DNA of 64,000 nucleotides from Exophiala sp. HKRS030 (taxonomy: Eukaryota > Ascomycota > Eurotiomycetes > Chaetothyriales > Herpotrichiellaceae). How positions within the stretch are numbered: position 1 is the first letter of the stretch; every line of letters starts with the position of its first letter. The stretch is from assembly GCA_023897205.1 (NCBI GenBank), contig JAHWDD010000008.1:2666001-2730000 (forward strand). The letters are read 5' to 3'. Both the position numbers and the translations under genes were made by a program. Shown piece after piece: positions 1 to 10,534 of the stretch. Under the pieces are notes generated by a model. That model did not search any database. It was given only the letters and a program-made list of their open reading frames with translations, and was not told where the DNA came from.

Positions 1-299
1 GGTCGTACCAAATACGAGCCTCCTCACGGGGATGATGGTCAATTCGGACAAAGACAGCTTGTTCTTCCGATTTCGCCGCTTTTTGTTCGTCGATGCTTTC
101 ATTCAAGCCATGGGCGCTGTGCGAACAACGGCGAAGTCATTGCGAGAATCATCAAATATCACCCTTATGACCATTGACTGCTGAAGATCTTCTCTCTCTT
201 CCAACCGAATTCACAACCACTATACCAGGCTGCCAGATCTCGTCCCAAAGCATCTTCGCTCTTCGACGCCTCCGAATTTCATCAGATCAAATCTCAACC
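1..299. other. Left edge and presumed 5' leader
   Basis: No gene is recognised here. A tiny upstream reading frame (ATG at 167, stop at 182-184, five codons) precedes the start I chose for the next gene at 300. The bases before it may belong to a gene outside the window. Confidence 0.4.
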
Positions 300-1025
300 A
301 TGTCTTTTCGGGACAGTCGCCAGAGCGAATATGTGTATTACAATTACGCCGAATCCAGCTCCAGCTCCAGCTCTTCGACCGGTAATCGTCGAATTGTACT
401 CGGACGAGAGCACCGATGCATCCCAGGTATATGCACAAGAAACGAACACTACCAAGTCCAAAGATCAAGCGCAAGCAGCCACGACACTCAAAGCACCTCA
501 TCTTCGCCACGAGACTCCTATCGCTCGCGGCCAGGAATCACACGCCGCTCCTCAATCGTTCGCGATTCAGCTCGGACTCGACCATCTTCGGCATACAGCC
601 CTGAACGACGAGTGAGCGAGCCGCGGGACCAACCACGCCCAGCCCATCGCTCCGTGCACCGTCGCGAATCCCCAACCGACATCGAGCGGCCAGGCGTTCT
701 GGACATCCTGGGCCGCATCTTCGCCCGGAAGCGTCCCGCCAGGAGGAATAGTGAAAGCCATGGACGTCAGGAGCGACAGGTTGCCCGTCGCAATACGGGC
801 GAAGTTGTTCGCCCCTCCTCCTCGAGTGCAGCGAGACCGGTCAGCAGACGCGGCACAATGGGTGAAGGACGATCCACAGGACGGTCTCGTGCGCACAGCA
901 TCACCCGTGCTGGCGACATCGTCGCGGGTAGCTCTAGTCGCAGTGCAGGCTCACGCCCTGCAGACAATGAGACGCTCATGCCAGTCCGTTCACATCGTGG
1001 TACTGTCAGTGGCTCGCGCCGTTGA
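300..1025 (+). CDS. Ser/Arg-rich low-complexity hypothetical protein
   Basis: An uninterrupted 241-residue frame. The ATG at 300 sits in a good context (CAACCATGT) and is the first ATG of this frame. The protein opens with a short Tyr-rich stretch (YVYYNY) and a run of eight serines, and the rest is dominated by Ser, Arg, Pro and Thr with RRxS-type motifs. No folded domain, signal peptide or membrane segment is visible. One short block around residues 130-145 (VLDILGRIFARKR) is more hydrophobic and could form a helix. I do not recognise the family. The composition suggests a disordered, possibly phosphorylated protein. Codon use is even and GC-rich like its neighbours. Function unknown. Confidence 0.5.
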   Translation: MSFRDSRQSEYVYYNYAESSSSSSSSTGNRRIVLGREHRCIPGICTRNEHYQVQRSSASSHDTQSTSSSPRDSYRSRPGITRRSSIVRDSARTRPSSAYSPERRVSEPRDQPRPAHRSVHRRESPTDIERPGVLDILGRIFARKRPARRNSESHGRQERQVARRNTGEVVRPSSSSAARPVSRRGTMGEGRSTGRSRAHSITRAGDIVAGSSSRSAGSRPADNETLMPVRSHRGTVSGSRR

Positions 1026-2303
1026 TTCAGGCTCTCGCTGTGCGGTTTTTAAGGTAGGTCTGTTTTGGTGTTCAAAACCAAAGATTGGCAGAGAACCTAT
1101 TGTCAAAACTTGAGAGGGAAAAAAAGTCGGTTCCCGGCGCCGGTCGCCCGGTGATTCAAAAAGCAAGAAAAGGTAAGTAATTTGCGCCTGCATTTGTAGC
1201 TGGTCTATGAAGATACCACAGAGAACGAAAATGATAATAAGACTTAATTGTCTACCAAAAACGCTAATTCCAAGCTCCAACAAAATAGAATCTCGCTGTG
1301 TCGACCGTGATACACTTATACTGTTATACCCTGCAAGTGATTTCCTTTATATGAACATGTCTAGTCGAGCTTCATCGTCATGTAGATCTGAGCCAGCCTG
1401 GCCATTATGGTGAACCATGTTGTACCAATACCATGTAAATGTCCATTTCCATTCAAGAATCAATCACAGGTCGAGACAGGAGTCAGGAACGCTGCCAAAA
1501 TCCACCCATAACCCTGAGGTTGTGAGGCTGTGGACCCCGTGACGAGGCTGAACGCCTCAGGGACAACACACCTAAAAAGGATCATAGTGAAAGGATAACC
1601 ATACCTCATTCCTAGAACCCACAATGTATACATTTTTCCTCCATCGCATTTACTTTGGTCTTGAACTGTACGGGATTGGAGTCCAAGGCATCTCCAATGG
1701 TAAAATTTACCGACCAACGATCCATGTTTCAGTCAAGGACTTAGAAGTAAGAGCGTCAAAACCTGGCCTGTTCGGCGCAGAACATGCCGAGGAACAAGCT
1801 TGAGTCGCCTCCCTAGCCCCCCTTTCCGAGCCCCGCACCGGCATTCAAAGGCGTCGGGAGGCGTCGGGGGCGTCGAGCGGTGCCGTTCCGGGCTTTGCTA
1901 GGGGATCATCCGGATAAGTTTTATTTCTCGATCGACTGGAATCGATTGTCTACTACCTAGGGCGTTACTAAGTGCCCAGGTTACTTGAGGGTCGATTAAC
2001 CTTTCACCAGTAGCCAGAATTGCGAAGAGCGGTTGTCAGGTGTTGTTCGTCATAGAGGAGAAGAACTGAAATGGGTATTTCCCTAGTTAGACTGGTGTTT
2101 ATACACTGTTGAGACTTTCGTCTACGCCAGTAGTCAACGAGGTCTAATGTTTGAATGACGATACCGACCAAGACAACGAGAACACCGAACCAGACAGCAA
2201 AGGTTGCCAAACACTAAGCTCTTGAGTTGCGAAGGCAAATCTATCTTTCTCCAGAACGTATCCCAGACTCAAGAGCGAGTAAACATTCATCTATCCCAAC
2301 GCA
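1026..2303. other. Intergenic, 1.3 kb, upstream of qutE
   Basis: No convincing gene. It contains a GC-rich stretch with three imperfect tandem copies of GGCGTCGGG at 1850-1880, and GGATAAGTTTTATTTC at 1912-1927. The left half of the latter matches the GGRTAA half-site of the QutA/Qa-1F activator palindrome, but the right half does not match. Confidence 0.45.
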
Positions 2304-2869
2304 ATGTCGACAACAACAACGACTACACCTGCCACAGGCGCGGGAATAAATACAGCATCGACACCACCAACACGCAAGATCCTACTCATCAACGGCCCCA
2401 ACCTCAACCTGCTCGGGACCCGCGAACCACACATCTACGGCAGCACGACTCTCCCACAACTCACCGAAACAATCAAGCAGAAAGCATCCACCTCCAACAT
2501 CAGCATCGAGGCATTCCAATCGAACCACGAAGGCGGGATCGTGGATTTCTTACATTCGCATTTCATACCACAGAGCACGTCATCCCAATCATCAACATCA
2601 CCATCACCTCCCAGAAACTCGCCGCCATCATCAACCCCGGCGCCTACACACACACGTCGGTCGCAATCCGGGACGCGTTCCTGGCTACATCGATCCCGTT
2701 TGTCGAAGTGCACATTAGCAACGTGCATGCGCGCGAGGAGTTCCGCCATAAGAGTTTTCTCAGCGACAAGGCCACGGGCATTGTCGTCGGGCTTGGCGTG
2801 TATGGTTATGAGGTTGCGTTGGAGTTTTGGCGCAGGAAGTGGGATGCGGAGGATGGGAAGGAGGAGTGA
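2304..2869 (+). CDS. qutE: Catabolic type II 3-dehydroquinate dehydratase, with apparent frameshift
   Basis: Converts 3-dehydroquinate to 3-dehydroshikimate in quinate catabolism. The first frame (from ATG 2304) carries the type II signature [20 protein letters not shown] and the loop [12 protein letters not shown]. The C-terminal half, [31 protein letters not shown] and [13 protein letters not shown], continues only in the next frame to the stop at 2867-2869. A one-base deletion somewhere in about 2555-2614 reconciles the two, and CCC at 2583-2585 is one candidate. A 74-nt GT..AG intron (2541-2614) would also restore frame, but it removes the conserved residues after NHEG, so I reject it. 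With the frame repaired the length is about 189 residues. It may be a sequencing error or a true lesion. Its neighbours are the other qut genes. Confidence 0.85.
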
Positions 2870-3701
2870 TTGAATGAAGGGATGTGACTAAGTGAGTGCT
2901 TGGTCATGGGTGGTCTAGGGCTTTCGCCAGGGTGTTGGGAGGGGCGGAAGACGAGGAGCGAAGAGGATCAGGACCTTGGACCCACGATGGGGGTCCAGCG
3001 AAGAGGTTACGACGCCTGTCTCACGGTGTGGTGCGACGGCAATGAGGAATAGAACCTCTATTGTCCGTCCCGTCGGCGTTTGTAATGGGATAGTTGGCTT
3101 GGTAAAGAACAGTCTCTATTGACTGATGATCGGTGATAGCCCGTCAGGGTGATCTACGACAAATTCATTGATTCGTTAGCTCAGCTATCGTAGAGAGTTG
3201 AGCAGATATCGTGAGGTTGAGAACGCTAAATCAGGCATAAGGAGATAGATAATCAGGACGACCTGTACAGGACGCAAGATGACAAGGAAGTGTAGGACGG
3301 AATAAAGAGAATCTCCCCCCCTTCGAATTGATCCAAAATGTATGCAACAGCCGGTGATACATGAAACCAAAGTAGATTCTTAAAAACGGCGCGATTAGAA
3401 GAGCAAGAGCAGGACATTGGTAACTTCGGATGAGCAAGAATAGTCGGTTCGAAGTAGAGGATGGAGACAAAGCACGTAACTGCAAAAAAAGTCGGAAGCA
3501 AGTACATATCATAAGTGTAAAATGGTCTTCAAGACATCTTTGATGAGCTATATGATACCAATTCCGCTCAACAGGCAGATGATGTGAGACATGCTTCCCG
3601 AACATTCGCTTTTCCAAATTTCATATGAACCGACCAAGATTTCATAATGGATCTTGCTTTACACACCGTTATAAACATTCTGGGACTCTAATCATGGTCA
3701 T
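2870..3701. other. Intergenic, 0.8 kb, convergent 3' ends of qutE and qutD
   Basis: Lies between two gene 3' ends. Only short shadow frames are present, and I see no RNA gene, repeat or conserved protein. Confidence 0.5.
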
Positions 3702-5382
3702 TTACACCTTCTCGACATGGGTGTCGCCAACAACATGAATCTCCTTGTCCTCTGCAGTCAAGCTGTTACGACGGAAATCCTGATCCTCGAGACGCAGACT
3801 GGCCAGAACAGCCTTGTGAGCCCTGCGAGCGGGATATTCGCGGCTGAACAGTCTGTCCATGGCTTCGAGAGGAACACCCTTTGTTTCTGGCACGAGGAAG
3901 AAGACAAAGACGGCAGCGCAGAGCATGAGCGAGGCGAAGAAGAAATAAACGCCATAGCCCATGGTGGCGAACATTTGAGGAGTAAATCTTGCAATGATGA
4001 AGTTCCAGAACCAGTTGTTGGCCGCGGCGAAAGCTTGTGCGAGTGTTCGAACGTTTTGGTTGAACATCTCCGAGTTGAGGACCCAAGGGGTGCCGTTCCA
4101 TGAGGGAGTGTAAGTTGCGGTCCAGAGGTAGAAGAAGAACATTGCTGAGATTCCACCACCTGATAAAGTAGTGCTGGGGTGGCTGGCTGGCTTAGCCACG
4201 GCGATATATCCTCCAATGTACCACATGCACAAAGAACCTGCGACTGCACCGTACATGAGAAGAGCGCGACGGCCCAACTTGTCAATGAGGAAGAACAGCC
4301 AGAAAAGAGTGATGACGGTCTTGATAACACCGAAAATGCCGGTTGTGAGGAGGGAAGTGTTTGTTCCAACAATGCCGATGCTGCGGAAAATGACGGGAGA
4401 GTAATAGTTGACTGCATTGATACCAGTTGCATTTTGCCACAAGAAAAGAGATCCACCGAGGAGGAATCGATACGTGGTTCTGCGATCACTGATAACTGCG
4501 CGGAATGGTTGCCAGAAGCCAAGACCAACACTAGCGCGTTGCTCCTCAATTGCGTTGTCGATTGCAAAGATCTCTTCTTGCATGTAAACGTGGTCGGAGG
4601 ACAGCTGACGGAGCCAAGTCAAATTCTTAATCCCTTCTTCGCGGCGTCCTCGAGAGAAAAGCCATCTCGGCGATTCTTTGATGATGATCGCTCCAGCGAA
4701 AAGTAAACCGGCCGGAATGAGTTGAACGGCAAAAGGAATGATCCACTGTCTGTGAGATGGTGCCATGGTTTTGTTAACGCCATAGTTGATCCAGAAGCCC
4801 ACAAGGCCGCCAATTTGCCAGGCCATTTCGTACAAACCAACGAGACGTCCTCGGATCGCAGGAGGAGCAACTTCTGAACAGTAAATGGGCGACAAATTGC
4901 TGGCCCCGCCTACACCGACCCCCGCGAGCACTCTGCCCAGATATATAAGAGCAAGACCACGATCACCATTGGCACCCAACATCAGGCCGGCACCAAGAGT
5001 AAAGACAGCAGCCATGACCACAAGACCAAGTCTTCGACCAAGATAGTGACCGATAACGTAGGCGAAGAAGGCACCGAAGAAAGCCCCAGCTTGATAGCAT
5101 GAACTGTCGGGAGTCAAGGTCAGTGATGATTCTATAAAGGGAGAGGTGTAGTCAAGTCACTTACACAATGTTGGCCGTGAGGAGGTTGACTTCAGATGTT
5201 GACTTGGAAGGGAAGTCGAATTCACTGCGGAAGGAGGGTAGAGCCAGTGTGCCACCGATGAAAGCACTGTCATAGCCAATCATCATGGCTGCTGAACCGG
5301 CAACAGCTGCCGAGAAGTAGACTCGCCAGTTGTAGACACATTTTGGTGTCGGGCGGTCTTCGACCAAAGTGAGGAGACCCAT
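3702..5382 (-). CDS. qutD: Quinate permease, MFS sugar-porter family
   Basis: Two exons, 5382-5165 and 5103-3702, with a 61-nt intron (donor GTAAGTGAC, acceptor CGACAG). They encode 539 residues, the usual size of QutD/Qa-Y. Start ATG 5382 gives MGLLTLVEDR. Sugar-porter hallmarks are visible: the GYDSAFIGGT loop of TM1, GAFFAYVIGHYLGRRLG, LGRVLAGVGVGGAS, the ESPRWLFSRGRR block after TM6, FLWQNATGINAVNYYSP in TM7 and VPETKGVPLE after TM12. It should import quinate (H+ symport) across the plasma membrane. It sits between qutE and qutB and diverges from qutB. The tail after PETKG is hydrophilic and could carry regulation by ubiquitin, as in the family. Substrate is inferred from family plus cluster context. 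Confidence 0.9.
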
Positions 5383-6220
5383 TGTCAACGATGAGGATAA
5401 TGAGACGGTAGTATGAAGGTTGAGTGTTGTGGATGATCTGGAGAAGAGGATATCATCTGGGGCATGGGGAAGGAGACGGGGTGGTATAAGTAGTGGCAAG
5501 GCAGAAGATAGACTGGGGTGTTTTTTCGATCTAGAAGCGACAATCAGTTCCAGAATTACTGTCTGTGTGTGGTACACGAGCCTGGCAAAAGTTTTTCCCC
5601 CACAAACTGGGACAGCGAGACCATGATGGAATGGCGGGCTGGAGCGATCCTGGGGTGGATAGGGTCTGTGAGGGGTGGAAATACGAGCTGATCAACCATG
5701 CGCCGGGGAGGGGAAGGAGCTGTCAACGGCGAGCCTGTGTAAAAGGAAGAGAATTGTCAGATCCAAAGTTTGTTTCTCCGTCAGGGTTGGCGGAAGAGAT
5801 CTTTGCCGCCTGCGGAAGATGAAGCCGACGTGGAGTAGGGAGAAATTGTTACCCGCACCCGTCGGGATGGAGGAGAAATCTCGGAGGAAAGATTGTGATG
5901 GAAGCATGCATCGGAACCGTTCAGGCTTTGGGTGTTGCTGACATTGACTGAGGAAGAATTGTCTGTTCGTGGCGTGGAAAAAAGAAACCAACAATGTGGA
6001 GGTGGATTGTGGTGGAAGAAAACTCGACGAAGGGCGAGCAAAGCAGATGACAAGGAAAAGATTGTCACTGTTTGCGGGGTAAGATATTTCTGCCTGAACC
6101 AAGTGAAAGGATCTTGTGAATATCATCCTTAGACAAGATTGATTCAATCATCAAATATCGAAGCCGGTGACATTGATAGTGCCGGTCTGCAACCATTCAC
6201 CATAGACGTTTCGACTCATC
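5383..6220. promoter_or_regulatory. Divergent promoter region between qutD and the quinate/shikimate dehydrogenase
   Basis: 838 bp with no supported gene. It must hold both promoters. GGGTAA at 6077-6082 matches one half of the QutA/Qa-1F palindrome (GGRTAA), but the following bases do not complete it. I found no full 16-bp site. Confidence 0.5.
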
Positions 6221-7147
6221 ATGGCAGCCTCAACGACGCCCGACACGTCGGCACTCGATCGAGTAGCGTACCTCTGCGGTTATCCCATAGCTCATTCAAA
6301 GTCTCCAGCGTTGCATCATGCCATATATTCTTCCGTAGGTCAGAATTGGGGTCAATTACTTTATGAGACCCAAGATCTGGAAGGCTTTCTCGATTACTTC
6401 AAGAAGGATCCAAAATGTATGGGTACAGGGATTACCATGCCCTATAAGGTTGCTGTTATTCCGTACCTCGACGAGCTTACCGACGAGGCGAAAGTAATAG
6501 GAGCAGTCAACACCATCTTCTTCAAGACTGCGACAGACGGCTCGAGGATTTACTGTGGAACAAACACAGACTGCCTGGGCATTCGGGATGCCTTCGTCAC
6601 AAATGTTGAAGGTTCGCCATATCGTGGAAAGCCAGGACTCGTCATTGGAGGAGGGGGCACATGCCGGGCAGCCATATATGCTCTGCAGAGATCTATGGGC
6701 TGTTCGCCTATTTACATCGTCAACAGAGACGCTGCTGAAGTCGAGGCTGTTCTGAAAGAATGCCGTGCTCAAGGAGTCGCGGATGACTTGGTGCATGTGT
6801 CTACTACGACACAGGCAGAAAGTCTGGCCGCGCCCGGAGCAATTGTCAGTGCTGTTCCTGACTTTCCGCCGCGCACCGAAAGTGAAATCACCGCCAGAGC
6901 CATTGTGTCAATCTTTCTGAACGCAAAGGACAAGGGTCCACTCCTCGAAATGTGCTACCACCCTTCTCCAATTACAGAGATCTCGGAACTCGCAAGGAAA
7001 TCCGGGTGGCAGGTTATTGGGGGCATCGAGGCCATGATCGGTCAAGGTTTTGGGCAAGCCACGTTGTGGACTGGCATCCAAATCGACGATAAGCTCCGGG
7101 ATGCCACACGACAAGCGGTATTGAGGTCGCTTCAGTCTGGCCATTGA
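6221..7147 (+). CDS. qutB: Quinate/shikimate 5-dehydrogenase (QutB type)
   Basis: Single exon, 308 residues. Oxidises quinate (or shikimate) with NAD(P)+ to 3-dehydroquinate, the first catabolic step. The N-terminal substrate domain has SKSP at 26-29, the catalytic Lys at 76 in TMPYKV and the NTD triad at 115-117. The Rossmann domain has GGGGTC at 143-148, and GGIEAMIGQG lies near the C terminus. This is a stand-alone enzyme, unlike the pentafunctional AROM protein, and it lacks any kinase or dehydroquinase part. It lies in the quinate cluster, divergent from the permease and convergent with qutR. A shikimate-specific enzyme cannot be excluded from motifs alone. Confidence 0.85.
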   Translation: MAASTTPDTSALDRVAYLCGYPIAHSKSPALHHAIYSSVGQNWGQLLYETQDLEGFLDYFKKDPKCMGTGITMPYKVAVIPYLDELTDEAKVIGAVNTIFFKTATDGSRIYCGTNTDCLGIRDAFVTNVEGSPYRGKPGLVIGGGGTCRAAIYALQRSMGCSPIYIVNRDAAEVEAVLKECRAQGVADDLVHVSTTTQAESLAAPGAIVSAVPDFPPRTESEITARAIVSIFLNAKDKGPLLEMCYHPSPITEISELARKSGWQVIGGIEAMIGQGFGQATLWTGIQIDDKLRDATRQAVLRSLQSGH

Positions 7148-7253
7148 AGGGACTGTGGTTGCAGACGAACGTTCAAAATACCTTCATCGTATACCACCTG
7201 TACATATAGACATCTTGCAGCATATAGAGGTGCCATTAGTTGGCGTATGATTT

Positions 7254-9808
7254 TCAATTGAAGAACTCTTCCCCATCAACTAGGTAAGATGTGTTCTCCT
7301 TGATTGCACTGTAAACGGCGGTGGCCATGCAACGTTTGGGGGCTTTCCTACCCGTCATGGTTTCGAATTGAGCGTAGGCTTGCTCTAATAAGGTCTCAAT
7401 ACCGTCGACCAATACCCATGGACGTCTGGTAGCTTCTCGGTATGCTTTCATTTGTTTGATCAGGGGAGTCTCCTTTGTCATGTAAGCCATTTCAAGCACC
7501 ACCCCACCACTGGGCGACTCTAGCCACGTGTCCGGCATCTCAAAGTGGGCACCAGGATTACCATCAATGAACTCATGAGTAACACATGAGACCACGATTG
7601 TGGGTAATGAAAACTCCGACGGCCAGGTCTGGGAAATGGATTCCAGCACTTTGACTGGTTCGTGAGTGTTTCCACTGGATCCCTGTGCCCATTGATTAAA
7701 GTGTCTGGCCAGAGCTCTCGTGTTTGCTATGGTCCGGTTAAACACAAAGATGGTCTTGCAACCTAGTTGAAGCATTGCGTACACAGCCGCTCTGGCCATT
7801 CCTCCGGCGCCAATCACAAGAGCCGTCGTCTTAGGCTGGATCGCATTGCGAGGCGATAGACTGCGACTGACGCAATTCATGATACCAAGGTAATCGGTAT
7901 TTTCTCCAAACCAACCTGCAATAGCTCCCGCACGATTACGATTCTGTGCCTGTGATTGCAAGGAAGCAATCGCCCCAGTGGGATCGGATCTTAGGGGAAC
8001 CAATGTATTGACTGCTCCGATGGCACTTGCGTGTCCGCTCATGGCAGTCAGCCTTGGAACCACTTTGACTTTGTACGGCTGAACTATGCTCAAGCCTCCA
8101 AGAGAATCGTCTTTGGCAAGATCTGCGATGTCTTCCCAGGAGTTGATGCCTCGGGTGCTATAGTGATGTTGTAAGCCCAGAAGTTCATATGCCGCGTTAT
8201 GCATTGCCGGTGACAAAGACCCTGAGACATTGCTTCCAACTATGTAGAATTTCAATCTGTCAAAGACGAAGCTCTCGAACAAGGCTGTTAGAATCTGACG
8301 AGAAGAGAGGATGGGTTTGAAGTCATTTTGATAATTGGTTTCAGTCGCCGGCAATGAAGGATGAGTGACTGAAGTCAGCATTGGATTCATGATTTGAGAC
8401 GTCCTACCAAGAAGACCTGCGTTATAGGCGATTGGGGGAGACGAAATCCTTCAACATTTCGCAGTTCTTGAACGAACCAGTTCAACGTGTCATTGTCCTG
8501 ACGCGATACCGGTGTGTTCAACAGTCGCACAAGGTCAAGTTCAAGAGCCTTCCCTTTCAGATACATGTCTTTCCACTTGGGATCTTCCCAGCTGTCCACA
8601 GCAGGGGTCGCATTGACATAGCTACCAATTAATTTTGTGTAGCCTTTCATTTGCTTAAGTTCGGCAAGATGCTGGTCCCCCAAGTCAAGGTCGACAAACA
8701 TGTAATCAACCCCGAGACGCAAGCCGTGGTGTAGAACGGCCAGATAATTGTCAATACTTGCTGTCTCAGACAGTCGGCGGCTGGCAGAAAGTAAGATAGG
8801 CGTGTCCAAGGTTCTTCGGGCTGTAGCTAAAAGTTCGTTCAACACTTTGATGGTATTCTGGCGCCATTGGTCGACATATATGCCCAAAACATCACCGGCA
8901 GATTCCAATTCTTTGAAGTCAATATGTCCATCTGCAAAATCCGAGAGACGAACGCGAAGCATATGGGTGTTGGTACGCAGCTCTATGGGTATATCAATGG
9001 AAAAAGGAGAGTCGAGCTTGGTGAGAGCAGAATAAGCCCCGGTGATAAATCGTACAAACCGCGAGAAATCAGCTTGGACATTTCTGAGCTTGAAAGAATA
9101 ATGCGGTGAAGCACGATCTGCTGGGTCTTCGCCTGTGTTACTCATGGAGTCATCCTCGAGGTTGTAGAACTCGAGGTTGGAGCACTTTCGGTGGGTAGCA
9201 TTACCGTGCTCGAGCAGCTTAGCGGATCGCTCATCAAGGTGCAGCAGTGATCTTATCCTATTCATGTCTCTGACGACGAAAACAACAGGATTGGTTTGAC
9301 AGTACTTTTTCAAGTATTCCTGGAGGCCACTGGTGAGACTACCCAAGCCACAGTCGATAACGCAGCCGTGCTTGTTGTCCTCAAGCATTTGCTTGGAGGA
9401 TTCGATGTCCTGCTTGTGGAATTGCTCACTTCCATGGACTTTGAGATAGTCTTGCCTCGACAAGCCGTTGATGCTTTGGAAATAGTGATCTTCTGTCACA
9501 AATCTCCTGCCGAGCGCGGTTGCCGCAATGAAGCCCAATGATCGTTTCCCAGAGGCTCTGATGCCAATGAGTACCAAAGAGGCATCAGGATGGAACACAC
9601 GCGTCCTAGAGCCTGACGAGGTGGAAGTGACGCGGCCTGTTTGATTTGTCCTGCCTGAGCCATTCTGGTGCATTCGAGCAAGCGGTGGTAAGGTTCCAGC
9701 ATCGCTGCGTTCACGGGGTGACGCCACTGTCGAAGTCAACGGTGTCGAGCTGGCTGACATCGACCCGGGAAGAAATGAGCGCTGGTTAGCTGTATATGTG
9801 GTTTCCAT
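7254..9808 (-). CDS. qutR: Quinate pathway repressor, AROM-derived (QutR/Qa-1S), with apparent frameshift
   Basis: Represses the qut genes, in the family by binding the activator when quinate is absent. The start chosen is ATG 9808 (METTY). Domains in order are a shikimate-kinase-like region (P-loop GIRASGKRS), a type I dehydroquinase-like region, and a shikimate-dehydrogenase-like region (SLSPAMHN, NTDYLG, GAGGMARAA). The dehydroquinase part looks dead: the Schiff-base Lys position reads LDLVRLL and the usual His motif reads GSYVNA, as expected for the repressor. The frame breaks between GFRLP and PIAYNAGLLGRTSQI. The plus strand has five Gs at 8434-8438, and a sixth would join them into 851 residues, close to known QutR length. 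Do not read it as two genes. Confidence 0.87.
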
Positions 9809-10534
9809 TGCTGGAAGGTCCTGAGAGGTTATCCCATTGTCTTTCCAGGACAGGATGATATTCAACAAAGTCTTGACGTCCGGGACAACCCAAACGAGAT
9901 TTGATGAGAGAGTCACAGACAGGCGAGACAAGTCTCGTCAATAGCGCCAGCCAAGTCGATGTGCACAAAGTCACACAACTGTACGTTAGTTAGTTATATT
10001 GTTGGTACATTCGACTCTGAGGAGGTCGAAAGATGCCTATCACGTGCCACAGTACCTGTTTGATCGGGAAGGCACATTGCCATGAAGGTCTTGGCGACTA
10101 ACATGCCACAAATGTTCCAGGCACCTTTACGTACCTAGGTTGGCACTAAGTCCCTAAATTGTTAACTAGCGTCCCAGGATTCATAGGCGTTTTAGGCGCC
10201 ACAGATGCTCATCACCGCGCCTGGAGCAGCCCAGGGACCATAGCCCTTGGACTGGAGGCTTCGTGTACCCCGCAGTCTCTTTCCTACTTGGTGCGCCTTC
10301 CGAAGCCTAACAAAAGCTCAAACTCGTCCGAGATACTCCTCTTCAGTAGGCCCGCCCGGTCAGGAAATACGACATCTCAGGTTTACCCTCCTTTGAGACC
10401 TGCGTCTCTTGAAGCCGACTTGTTACCAAGTCCTCAGGATGCTGGCTTCAACGACGATCAAGTCAATCCACTGTGTCGCCGTATCCTGGTCTCCCCCCTT
10501 CTGAAGATGGGCCCTGTTCCCGTCAGACCTTGTA
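9809..10534. promoter_or_regulatory. Divergent promoter region between qutR and qutA
   Basis: 726 bp without a gene. GGGTAAAC on the minus strand (about 10381-10388) is a half-match to the QutA/Qa-1F site. No full palindrome was found. The head-to-head placement of repressor and activator suggests shared control. Confidence 0.5.

Noticed and set aside
1912..1927. GGATAAGTTTTATTTC as a full QutA/Qa-1F site
   Set aside because: Only the left half fits the known GGRTAARYRYTTATCC pattern. Kept only as a weak half-site remark.
2541..2614. A 74-nt GT..AG intron in qutE that would restore the frame
   Set aside because: It would remove the residues after NHEG that the enzyme family needs, and the donor GTGGAT is poor. 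A one-base indel explains the data better.
2204..2869. A 221-codon frame as an independent gene
   Set aside because: It begins without an ATG in a real context, and only its second half is dehydroquinase-like. The first half overlaps the true qutE start in another frame.
3231..3617. A 128-codon minus-strand frame between qutE and qutD
   Set aside because: No domain and composition unlike coding sequence of the neighbours.
7254..9931. Two separate genes: a kinase/dehydroquinase-like protein and a shikimate dehydrogenase-like protein
   Set aside because: The two frames join exactly at a run of Gs, and the joined protein has the domain order and length of QutR. The upstream extension to 9931 has no ATG better than 9808 and no family similarity.
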